Shown: positions 1-7,007 of the stretch, in pieces
Layout: every line of letters begins with the position of its first letter
How positions within the stretch are numbered: the first letter of the stretch is position 1
Notes under the pieces: model-generated
Told to the model about the DNA's origin: nothing
Database searches by the model: none
Seen by the model: only the letters and a program-made list of their open reading frames with translations
Position numbers and translations under genes: made by a program
Assembly (NCBI GenBank): GCA_900542575.1
Contig: UQOE01000017.1
Location: forward strand, 1 to 46,590
DNA: 46,590 nucleotides
Origin: an uncultured Oscillospiraceae bacterium
Lineage (GTDB): Bacteria > Bacillota > Clostridia > Oscillospirales > Acutalibacteraceae
Direction: 5' to 3'

Positions 1-1
1 T

Positions 2-1093
2 TCTGATTCCAACACCAATATCTTCACCTCCATTTCGGACTCCCTGTTCCAGAACTGGTCCATCGCCATGGAGCCGGAGTACAATCCGGAGCTGTTCTTA
101 GACTGCCTGTTTATCAACAAGCCTAATTTTGCGGTTGCCACCACAAATTTCCTGCTGGAGACCGCCCGCCAGTACCTCATTGAACAGCGCTATCACGACG
201 AGAAGGGGAGAGGCCGGAAGCTGGACTTCCTGCTGGTTATTATGGCAGTAGGCGAAGCCTGCTCTCCGGGCGAAGAGTACTTTATTAACACCTTCCTGAA
301 GAAGAGCAAGGCCGGAAGCGGGGTGCATTTCTTTGGATTCCTGCACTTCCCATATGTTACCGTTGGCCAGGGCGGAGGAGATACCGAACACGGCGGCATC
401 TACTATACTCTTTGGCGTGCCCTCCGGCAGAAACAGTATGGCCGCAGACTCCATGGCGACCAGTACGGCATGAAACCGGTGCCCTATGCACAGGTTACCT
501 GTCTCCGCAAAACCTCTGACGGTTCTTATGTAGAGTGTGGGTACAATGAGTACGGCATCATTGTTGCCAACTGTGCATCGGTAATGGCGGGGTATCGCCA
601 TTTTGAAAAGGTCCGCAGCAAGATTATTACGGACTCCCGCGGTATCGACTGGGTCTCCTGCGACGTATTCGGGTATATCGACTCGCTTGGCTGCGTCCAT
701 GTCAAGGACCGCTCCGACAGCGCCGTGGTTCTGGAAGACGGGACCCGCGTGCTCCCGTTCCGCATCGTCGACGAAATTCAGAAAGACCCGAAAAATATCA
801 TGACGTCGGTCGTCACCACCTGCGAGACGGGCGGAAAGACCAAATTTGTCATTAACGTCGAATTTTCTCCGCTGAAAGAGCACTCGGAACTTCAGATTAT
901 CCAGGAGATGGACGCAAGACTGAAACGTGCTTTCCCGGAAATTGCGAATCGGCTGCTCTACCGGAAATTCGACCACGATCATCCGTTCCCCATCACGGGA
1001 AGCGGCAAGCGGAGCGTGGTAGGCGTCCAGAACCTTGGCTCCGACTACGCGTACCGATTCCGCAGCGGAAAAATGTTCCCGGCCTCCATCTGA
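2..1093 (+). CDS. AMP-dependent synthetase/ligase (ANL superfamily), C-terminal part, cut by left window edge
   Basis: The frame is open from base 2 with no stop, so the true start lies outside the window and about 364 codons are visible. The C-terminal half carries the ANL hinge signature: a GYIDSLGCVHVKDRSD stretch, then LEDGTRVLPF and later PITGSGKR. These match the A8 hinge and the conserved glycine/lysine region of adenylate-forming enzymes, which activate a carboxylate with ATP and pass it to CoA or a carrier. The substrate cannot be read from this fragment. The gene ends with TGA at 1091-1093 and no clear terminator follows before the next promoter. The family call is good. The specific function is unknown. 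Confidence 0.7.
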   Translation, partial: SDSNTNIFTSISDSLFQNWSIAMEPEYNPELFLDCLFINKPNFAVATTNFLLETARQYLIEQRYHDEKGRGRKLDFLLVIMAVGEACSPGEEYFINTFLKKSKAGSGVHFFGFLHFPYVTVGQGGGDTEHGGIYYTLWRALRQKQYGRRLHGDQYGMKPVPYAQVTCLRKTSDGSYVECGYNEYGIIVANCASVMAGYRHFEKVRSKIITDSRGIDWVSCDVFGYIDSLGCVHVKDRSDSAVVLEDGTRVLPFRIVDEIQKDPKNIMTSVVTTCETGGKTKFVINVEFSPLKEHSELQIIQEMDARLKRAFPEIANRLLYRKFDHDHPFPITGSGKRSVVGVQNLGSDYAYRFRSGKMFPASI

Positions 1094-1112
1094 CCGCTCT
1101 GTTCACAGTTTG

Positions 1113-1141
1113 TTGACATTTTGGAACCCTTCCGATACAAT
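1113..1141 (+). promoter_or_regulatory. SigmaA-type promoter for the 1228 gene
   Basis: TTGACA (1113-1118), a 17-base spacer and TACAAT (1136-1141). Transcription would start near 1148, leaving a leader of about 80 bases before the start codon at 1228. Confidence 0.8.
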
Positions 1142-1179
1142 ATAGACAGAAAATAGTGCAGTCCATTTCAATATTTTGT

Positions 1180-1196
1180 GAATTGGCCTATTGGGC
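1180..1196 (+). promoter_or_regulatory. Leader element shared with the 3322 gene (copy 1)
   Basis: GAATTGGCCTATTGGGC ends 31 bases before the ATG at 1228. A near copy (3273-3290) ends 31 bases before the ATG at 3322. Each copy reads as two TTGG(G)C-type half repeats. The function is unknown. Confidence 0.4.
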
Positions 1197-1227
1197 AACC
1201 AATGATATTAAGGAAAGGATGATAAGA

Positions 1228-1635
1228 ATGAAAAAGACGAATCGAGTAATTGGCCTGGTTCTGGCACTTCTCCTTACGGCAGTTCTCACTGCAGTTTCTG
1301 CTACCGCTGCAGGGCTCAACCTGAACAGCAGCTTCAAAGGATTAGATGCTTTTAAGAACATCACCAATACCAAGACCAATATTACCAACGTTACAGACAC
1401 GAAAAAGAGCGAGGAGAGCACGACGGCATGCGTCACTTCAGAGGTCGTTACCTCTGAGGCAGTTTCCACAGCAGATGAGGCTTCCAACGCCGCTGACGCA
1501 AATGCAACCAATGCCCCGGGCAAAGCTTCCGGCGCATCCGGCAGCATCGCCAACACCGGAGATGCCGGCCTGGCCGCTGCAGCAGCTATTACAGCCGCTT
1601 CTGCCGCCGCTTTTGTCATTGCAAAGAAAAAATAA
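1228..1635 (+). CDS. Small secreted, possibly wall-anchored surface protein (135 aa)
   Basis: The start at 1228 follows AGGAAAGG (1211-1218) at 9 bases. An ATG at 1219 in the same frame is too close to that site. Residues 1-28 are a signal peptide (MKKTNR, a hydrophobic run, then SATAAG). The mature part is low-complexity and rich in Thr, Ser, Asn and Ala, with many TN and TSE repeats. The C-terminus has IANTGDAG, an Ala-rich hydrophobic stretch and a KKK tail. That layout is a sortase sorting signal with a degenerate LPxTG motif (IANTG). It may be a wall-anchored peptide or stalk-like protein. No enzymatic domain is visible. It has its own promoter and terminator, so it is a single-gene unit just ahead of the SGNH hydrolase cluster. 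Confidence 0.65.
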   Translation: MKKTNRVIGLVLALLLTAVLTAVSATAAGLNLNSSFKGLDAFKNITNTKTNITNVTDTKKSEESTTACVTSEVVTSEAVSTADEASNAADANATNAPGKASGASGSIANTGDAGLAAAAAITAASAAAFVIAKKK

Positions 1636-1654
1636 TCTTTGATTTTACGGATTG

Positions 1655-1690
1655 AAAAGGATGTCGGGAATTTTCCCGGCATCCTTTTTT
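1655..1690 (+). terminator. Intrinsic terminator after the 1228 gene
   Basis: The stem AGGATGTCGGG pairs with CCCGGCATCCT (one G-T pair) around an AATTTT loop, followed by a T run at 1684-1690. The rest of 1691-1847 is AT-rich and shows no gene. Confidence 0.85.
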
Positions 1691-1822
1691 GCGGCGGAAA
1701 GAGCCGTATTGTTTCGAGGCAATGCAAATGGAGGATGAGAGATACAGCTAAAACGAACTATCATTGTATTTAAAATGATGTTATAGCACCATTTGACAGC
1801 AGTTCTTTTTTTCTAGGTTTTC

Positions 1823-1876
1823 TTGTACATTTTGTAAAGATTGTTATTTGACAAAGATTTTACACCGTTGTACATT
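1823..1876 (+). repeat. Two direct copies of TTGTACATT around the promoter of the first SGNH gene
   Basis: TTGTACATT occurs at 1823-1831 and 1868-1876, 45 bases apart. The second copy covers the -10 element and the first lies 17 bases upstream of the -35 element. They could be operator half-sites. This is inference from position only. Confidence 0.35.
1848..1876 (+). promoter_or_regulatory. SigmaA-type promoter for SGNH hydrolase A1
   Basis: TTGACA (1848-1853), a 17-base spacer and TACATT (1871-1876). The leader is about 90 bases and contains a stem-loop (1928-1948) immediately upstream of the ribosome binding site. Confidence 0.8.
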
Positions 1877-1927
1877 AAAGAATGTTGATTGCTCGAGATG
1901 TCTCGTTTGTCAGACAACCGGGAAGAG

Positions 1928-1948
1928 ACGTGAAGATCTTTTTCACGT
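1928..1948 (+). other. Stem-loop in the leader of SGNH hydrolase A1
   Basis: ACGTGAA (1928-1934) pairs with TTCACGT (1942-1948) around a 7-base loop. It lies just upstream of AAAGGAG. A stem of the same size but different sequence precedes the paralogue at 5556. Confidence 0.5.
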
Positions 1949-1972
1949 TTATAAAACAAAGGAGTTTTGGAC

Positions 1973-3139
1973 ATGAGAAAACTTGCTAAGAGAGTTCTTG
2001 CTGTCGTTCTTGCAATGACAATGGCACTCTCTGTTCTCGCCGTCGCCGCTTTTGCTGCAACGCCTGAGAACGTAAAACATTACAACAATTATCTTGCCCT
2101 TGGCGACAGTATCGGCTCCGGCTTCGGCCAGCCCGACTACAACAAGCAGGGAAAGATGGTTATATGGGGCCAGCGCATCCCTGGTACCTATGCTGACTGG
2201 GTCTCCAAGTGGACAGGCTCCAACCTCACCATGCGCTGCATGCCTGGCTACACCAGTGCTGCTCTTCGCTATGAGCTCGATGACAGCTTTAACATGCATG
2301 ACTGGGAAATGGAAGAGCTGCCGAACTTCACTTTCGGTGCCTATGATCAGGCTTTTCTGGACAACATGAAGAGTGATTTCCGCCAGAACATTGCAAAAGC
2401 AGACCTCATCACGCTGGACATCGGTGTCAACGACACCTGGTACAGTACCATCGCTCTCATCTATTACATTGCTGAGAGCGCAAACAATCCGGACCTCAAG
2501 TACGGCGACACCCGCGGTACGCTTGAGCAGGAGCTTGCCAAGTACGGCTCCATGGGTACGGTAGTCAGAAACGCCATGGCTTACCTTGATGGTTTTGCCA
2601 CCAACCCGACCAAATGGGCACAGTTCTGGGCTCTCTGTGGACAGAACGTCACTTCGTATCTCACTGCATTCTCTGAGAACTACGATGCTATCGTCAAAAA
2701 CATCTATAAGCTTAATCCGGACGTAACAGTTGTTGCTCTTGGCGGTTACAACCCGTTCAAGGACTTCAAGCTTACTCCGCTGGACGGCAACATCACCAGC
2801 ATTAAGCTTACAGAGGACGGCAAACCGAAGACCCTGGCTCTTGGCAGCGGCACCAACCTTACCGTTCCTGGTAAGCTCAATGTCAACCTGGGCATCTCTG
2901 CTATTCCGCAGACCATGTACGATATCTATAATGCTGTTCGTGAGAGCTACACCGACGTTTATCCGGGTAAGTACTTCTATGCCGACGTACCAGATACGGA
3001 ACTTATCGGCAACAAGATTACCATTCCGCTCTATGAGTTCTCGTCTCTTGACGACAGCGGATTCAACCCGCATCCGACCGCTGCAGGCCATAAATACATG
3101 GCTGAGCAGATCGTAAAACAGCTTCCGTCTCGCAGCTAA
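1973..3139 (+). CDS. Secreted SGNH/GDSL hydrolase, subfamily A (A1, 388 aa)
   Basis: An esterase/lipase-fold hydrolase exported by a signal peptide (residues 1 to about 29, ending AFAAT). Block I is LALGDSIGSG with the nucleophile Ser46. Block III is GVND at 151-154. Block V is FNPHPTAAGH with His367. SGNH enzymes hydrolyse ester bonds on lipids, glycans or acylated polymers, and the substrate here is unknown. In block V the residue two before the catalytic His is Asn, where subfamily B has Asp. The ATG at 1973 follows AAAGGAG at 8 bases. An in-frame TTG at 1967 would sit almost on that site. The gene has its own promoter and terminator. It is the first of five tandem paralogues, and its closest relative in the window is the broken gene at 5556. 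Confidence 0.85.
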   Translation: MRKLAKRVLAVVLAMTMALSVLAVAAFAATPENVKHYNNYLALGDSIGSGFGQPDYNKQGKMVIWGQRIPGTYADWVSKWTGSNLTMRCMPGYTSAALRYELDDSFNMHDWEMEELPNFTFGAYDQAFLDNMKSDFRQNIAKADLITLDIGVNDTWYSTIALIYYIAESANNPDLKYGDTRGTLEQELAKYGSMGTVVRNAMAYLDGFATNPTKWAQFWALCGQNVTSYLTAFSENYDAIVKNIYKLNPDVTVVALGGYNPFKDFKLTPLDGNITSIKLTEDGKPKTLALGSGTNLTVPGKLNVNLGISAIPQTMYDIYNAVRESYTDVYPGKYFYADVPDTELIGNKITIPLYEFSSLDDSGFNPHPTAAGHKYMAEQIVKQLPSRS

Positions 3140-3155
3140 TTTCGAATCAACATTT

Positions 3156-3191
3156 TTGCCCGAACGGCCTGGTCCGCTCGGGCAATTTTTT
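3156..3191 (+). terminator. Intrinsic terminator after SGNH A1
   Basis: TTGCCCGA (3156-3163) pairs with TCGGGCAA (3178-3185), followed by TTTTTT. Confidence 0.9.
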
Positions 3192-3250
3192 ATATTGTTC
3201 GACCTCTGGGACAGCTGTCCACTGGTTTTAAGAATAAATAAAGTATAAAG

Positions 3251-3259
3251 TGTTAGATT
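3251..3259 (+). promoter_or_regulatory. Possible extended -10 for the SGNH B1-B2 operon
   Basis: TGTTAGATT fits an extended -10 (TGn plus hexamer) but no good -35 is visible. TATAAA at 3244-3249 is an alternative. A matching TGTTAGAAT stands before the 5556 gene. Confidence 0.3.
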
Positions 3260-3272
3260 CTTTTACAATATC

Positions 3273-3290
3273 GGATTGGCCGATTTGGGC
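3273..3290 (+). promoter_or_regulatory. Leader element shared with the 1228 gene (copy 2)
   Basis: GGATTGGCCGATTTGGGC ends 31 bases upstream of the ATG at 3322. The copy at 1180-1196 has the same offset from its start codon. Function unknown. Confidence 0.4.
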
Positions 3291-3321
3291 CGTTCATCAT
3301 CAGATAAAGGAGAATGAGATT

Positions 3322-4374
3322 ATGACGAAACTTGCAAAACGTCTGCTCGCCGTCGTCATGGCACTCGCAATGATTTCCACTGCGCTCTGCCTGAATGTTT
3401 TTGCGGCGACCAAAGCTACCGTCAAACACTATGACAATGTTGTTTCTCTCGGTGACAGCATTGCCGCCGGCTTCAGTCTGCCGGACTACAGAGCAAAAGC
3501 AGGGGACCGCTACTGCATTGGGAAAACCCGAATTGAGGGCAGCTACCCCGCCATTGTCGCAGATGCCGTAAAGGCGAAAAAGTATACGCCGCTTGCCTCG
3601 CCGGGCTTCCGGAGCAACGAAGTCCGTTTTCTTCTCTGCAACGACTATGAAAGCGACTTTGTCACCCAAAAATGGGTCAAGACCCTTTCCCATATTGACG
3701 AGAACTCCTATGAGGGCCTGAAGGCACAGCGTCCGGAATACCAGAATGCAGTCAAAAACGCCGACCTCGTCATGCTGGACATCGGCTTTAACGACACCTG
3801 GCTTCCTGTTATGGGCGTCATCCAGGACATCCTCTATGACGGCGACCCCAACAACGAGGTCCTGCAGGAGAACAAACAGGGTCAGACGACCGGCGTCAAC
3901 CCGTCCTATACGCTGGACGATCTCATGACCGACCTCCGCATCATTTTCTCTGTCCCGAAATACAGCGGAGAGTTTGTGGAACAAATCGGGAAAATTGCGA
4001 CGCTCTCCGACTACACGGCAAACTATGAGGCCATTGTCAAGCGCATCTACGAGCTGAACCCGGACGTCACGATTGTTGCCGTCTCCACGTACAACCCGTT
4101 CCGTGACTGGCCGGAGTCGTGGGCACAGCCGCTGAAGAAAGCAGCTCAGTCGCTTCTCTACGACAAGATGAATGCACAGAAGAAGGATTACGCCAAACAG
4201 TATGGCAGCCAGTTCCTGTATGCGGATGTTACGAACGTTCCGCATCTGAACCACGAGTCTTTTGCCGATGTTATGGCCACCGGAAGCATGGCAATGTGGG
4301 ACCCGCATCCGACGGCAGAAGGCCATCAGTACATTGCTAATCAGATTATCGGTGTGCTTCCGGAGCAGAAATAA
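3322..4374 (+). CDS. Secreted SGNH/GDSL hydrolase, subfamily B (B1, 350 aa)
   Basis: A signal peptide covers residues 1-29 (ends NVFAAT). Block I is VSLGDSIAAG with Ser46. Block III is DIGFNDTW. Block V is WDPHPTAEGH, which keeps the Asp-Pro-His triad arrangement. The product is therefore a likely active secreted esterase-type hydrolase of unknown substrate. The ATG at 3322 is set by AAAGGAG (3307-3313) with normal spacing. Upstream in-frame starts lack a ribosome binding site and would bury the signal peptide. The next gene starts 24 bases downstream with no terminator between them, so B1 and B2 form an operon. It shares the SLGDSIxxGFSxPDY region with the genes at 4399 and 7008, which sets subfamily B apart from subfamily A. 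Confidence 0.85.
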   Translation: MTKLAKRLLAVVMALAMISTALCLNVFAATKATVKHYDNVVSLGDSIAAGFSLPDYRAKAGDRYCIGKTRIEGSYPAIVADAVKAKKYTPLASPGFRSNEVRFLLCNDYESDFVTQKWVKTLSHIDENSYEGLKAQRPEYQNAVKNADLVMLDIGFNDTWLPVMGVIQDILYDGDPNNEVLQENKQGQTTGVNPSYTLDDLMTDLRIIFSVPKYSGEFVEQIGKIATLSDYTANYEAIVKRIYELNPDVTIVAVSTYNPFRDWPESWAQPLKKAAQSLLYDKMNAQKKDYAKQYGSQFLYADVTNVPHLNHESFADVMATGSMAMWDPHPTAEGHQYIANQIIGVLPEQK

Positions 4375-4398
4375 TTCATCAAAGGAGACCTCTTTCCT

Positions 4399-5415
4399 AT
4401 GAAAAAGACAATGAAGCGCGTTCTCGCGGTTCTGCTCTCCCTGGTGCTTATGGCCTCCGTCCTGAGTATCAGCGCAGCAGCGGCTACGCAGAATGTGAAA
4501 CATTATGAGAGTGTCACCACCCTGGGTGACAGCATTATTGACGGCTTTTCCATGCCGGACTACGCACGGAAGGCCAACGGACGTTTCGTCCTGAACAAAG
4601 TCCGCATCAAGGACAGCTATGCAGATCTGGTTGCCGACGCCGTCGGTGCAGAGCGGTTTCATCCGCTGGCCCAGTGCGGCTACCGCACGGTAGAGCTCCG
4701 CATGGCTCTGGACCCCTCTTATAAGGGCGACATCGTTGCAAAGAGATGGCAGCCGACCCTCTCCAACAATCCGGACTATACCTATGCGTATCTGACTAGC
4801 CAGTATCCGGAATATGAGGCGGCCATAAAAGATTCCGACCTCGTACTTCTCGACATCGGCTACAACGACACCTGGGTCACGGTTCTCGGCACACTTCTCA
4901 ACATCATCGAGGAGACTCCGAACACGGAGAGCAGCGGCGAGACGCTGGCCAAGGCCATTGAGGAGAGAGGCTCTCTGGAGAAAGTTCTCTCCTATGTCGC
5001 CTTCAAAATTCAGCAGACTCCGTCCTACGTTCAGGACCTGACAACGGCACTGGCCAAACTCGTTACGGTCTCCGAAATCAAGGAGAACTATGATGTCATC
5101 GTGAAGAAGATCTATGAGATCAACCCGAATGTTACCATCGTGGCTACCAGTACCTACAATCCGTTTAAGGACTGGAGCGACCTCGCGGTCCTGGCGCCAA
5201 TTGCGCAGCATCTGCTCTACGACAAAATTAACGCTGCAAAGCAGTCTTATGTAGAGCAATACAACGGGAAATACATCTACGTAGATGATTCCGACACGGA
5301 AGTCCGCACAAAGAGCGCCCAGAGCGCCCTGAGCGAGGGATGGGATCCGCATCCCACCGAGGCGGGCCACCGCTACATTGCACAGCAGATTATCAACGCT
5401 CTGCCGAAAGCATAA
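4399..5415 (+). CDS. Secreted SGNH/GDSL hydrolase, subfamily B (B2, 338 aa)
   Basis: A signal peptide of about 29 residues ends SAAAAT. Block I is TLGDSIIDG with Ser45, block III is DIGYNDTW, and block V is WDPHPTEAGH. It has a conserved VATSTYNPFKDW segment found in all B members. Its ribosome binding site AAAGGAG (4381-4387) lies in the short gap after B1, so it is the second gene of that transcript. A strong terminator follows. The product is a predicted extracellular or wall-associated esterase of unknown substrate. It lacks the C-terminal extension of the genes at 5556 and 7008. Confidence 0.85.
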   Translation: MKKTMKRVLAVLLSLVLMASVLSISAAAATQNVKHYESVTTLGDSIIDGFSMPDYARKANGRFVLNKVRIKDSYADLVADAVGAERFHPLAQCGYRTVELRMALDPSYKGDIVAKRWQPTLSNNPDYTYAYLTSQYPEYEAAIKDSDLVLLDIGYNDTWVTVLGTLLNIIEETPNTESSGETLAKAIEERGSLEKVLSYVAFKIQQTPSYVQDLTTALAKLVTVSEIKENYDVIVKKIYEINPNVTIVATSTYNPFKDWSDLAVLAPIAQHLLYDKINAAKQSYVEQYNGKYIYVDDSDTEVRTKSAQSALSEGWDPHPTEAGHRYIAQQIINALPKA

Positions 5416-5432
5416 AACAGTATTGGACTTTG

Positions 5433-5466
5433 AGAGGACATGCACAACGCATGTCCTCTTTTTTCT
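5433..5466 (+). terminator. Intrinsic terminator after SGNH B2
   Basis: AGAGGACATGC (5433-5443) pairs perfectly with GCATGTCCTCT (5449-5459) around ACAAC, followed by a T run. Confidence 0.95.
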
Positions 5467-5499
5467 TTCCTCTCGATTCAGAGTATTTTAACGGGCACT

Positions 5500-5508
5500 T
5501 GTTAGAAT
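5500..5508 (+). promoter_or_regulatory. Possible extended -10 for SGNH A2
   Basis: TGTTAGAAT fits TGn plus a -10 hexamer. No convincing -35 lies 17 bases upstream. It resembles the candidate at 3251. Confidence 0.35.
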
Positions 5509-5512
5509 AGGA

Positions 5513-5533
5513 CCGATTCAAAGAAGGAATCGG
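5513..5533 (+). other. Stem-loop in the leader of SGNH A2
   Basis: CCGATTC (5513-5519) pairs with GAATCGG (5527-5533) around a 7-base loop, just ahead of the ribosome binding site. It has the same geometry as the stem at 1928-1948. Confidence 0.45.
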
Positions 5534-5555
5534 CTTGAAAGAAAGGAAAGGAAAA

Positions 5556-6919
5556 ATGAAACATCTGAAAAAAATACTGGCAGCCGCAATGGCTCTCAGC
5601 ATGATGCTCTCCGTCCTCTGCACAGCGGCATCGGCAGCAACGTCAAGGAACGTCAGACAGTACCGAAATTACCTTGCACTCGGTGACAGTATCGGCTCCG
5701 GCTTCGGCCAGCCTGCCTACAACAAGTACGGTAAAATGGTCGTCTGGGGCAAACGCATTCCGGGCACCTATGCGGACTGGGTCTCAAAATGGACCGGGTC
5801 CAATCTCACCATGCGCTGTATGCCGGGCTACACGTCTTCCTGCCTGCGCTATGAGCTTGACGACTCGTACACGATGCACAGCTGGGAAGTCCATGAGCTC
5901 CCGAATTTTACCGGCAGTGCCTACGATCAGGCATTTCTGGACAAAATGAAGAGTGACTTCCGCTCGAATATCCGCAAGGCAAATCTCATCACGCTGGACA
6001 TCGGCATCAACGACACGTGGTACAGCACGATTGCGCTCATCTACTACATTGCCGAACATGCAAACAACGCAAATCTGAAGTACGGCGATACCCGCGGCAC
6101 GCTGGACGAGGAACTGGCTAAATACGGCTCCTGGGGCACTGTAGTCCGGAATGCAACGGCTTATCTGACGGCTTTGCTACCAACCCGGCCAAGTGGGCGG
6201 AGTTCTGGGGCCTCTGGGCGGAAAATCTGATTTCCTATACCACTGCGTTCCAGGAGAACTACGATGCCATTGTCCGAAACATCTTCCGCCTGAACCCGAA
6301 TGTCACCGTCGTCGCAGTCGGCGGCTACAATCCCTACAAGGACTGGAAACTGACGCCGGTCGACGGCTTAAAGATGGATTTTAATGTCACCGACACCGGC
6401 AAGGCGCAGACGATCACCTTTGCCAACGGCGCCCGCTTTACCGTGCCCGGCAAAGTGACGCTTCGCACCGGCATTGCTGCCGTTCCGGAGCTCATGTACG
6501 ACATGTACAACGCCGTCCGCCAGAGCTATGAGGACACCTATCCGGGCCGCTACTACTATGCCGATGTCCCCGACACGGAGATGATCGGCGGCGTGGCTGT
6601 CTCCCTCTACGAGTTCTCCAGCCTGGATGACAGCGGTTTCAACCCGCATCCGACTGCTGCCGGCCACAAATATATGGCAGAGCAGATTGTCGGCGTTCTC
6701 CCGAAAGATCCCAATGCATTTCCGGACCTCACACAGCTCAATGGAGTCTGGGGCGTCTATAACGAGAACCACGAACTCCAGACCGGCTATACCGGCCTTG
6801 CCCGGACGGAGAAAAACACATGGTATGTCCGCAAAGGCCGGCTGGACCAGAGCTACAGCGGTACCATCCGACAGAATGGCAGGACCTATAAAATTCAGTA
6901 TGGAAAAGTCGTAGGCTGA
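5556..6919 (+). pseudogene. SGNH/GDSL hydrolase, subfamily A (A2), broken by a one-base deletion
   Basis: The ATG at 5556 follows AAAGGAAAGGA. The first frame encodes a signal peptide (ends ASAAT), LALGDSIGSG with Ser45 and DIGINDTW. It is closely similar to the gene at 1973 as far as VVRNATAYL. It then runs out of register and stops at 6230. The remaining protein continues in the -1 frame from 6167 (DGFATNP...) to the stop at 6917-6919, including FNPHPTAAGH. Comparison with A1 shows CTGGAC reduced to CTGAC, so one G is missing at 6167/6168. The restored product would be 454 aa. It would end in an extra module (VWGVYNENHE, YTGLARTEKNTWYV) also found at the end of the 7008 gene. The truncated product keeps the nucleophile but loses the catalytic His. 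It is either a real pseudogene or a consensus error. Confidence 0.85.
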
Positions 6920-6930
6920 TCCTTATCCCT

Positions 6931-6966
6931 GGACAGCTCTGCTGCCGGCAGTCGGCAGGGCTGTCT
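6931..6966 (+). terminator. Stem-loop between SGNH A2 and B3, weak terminator
   Basis: GACAGCTCTGC and CCG pair with CGG and CAGGGCTGTC, with a small bulge. No T run follows, so it may only slow or partly stop transcription. Confidence 0.4.
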
Positions 6967-7007
6967 GATTCGCACATACCCAGTCTATAAAAAAGGAGAT
7001 CCCCTAT

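Noticed and set aside
3253..5445. Long open frame on the minus strand opposite the SGNH genes
   Set aside because: The plus-strand genes have signal peptides, motifs and ribosome binding sites. The antisense frame is a by-product of codon bias and has no recognisable domain.
6160..6240. Programmed frameshift in the fourth SGNH gene
   Set aside because: No slippery heptamer or downstream pseudoknot was found, and the paralogue shows a simple missing G.
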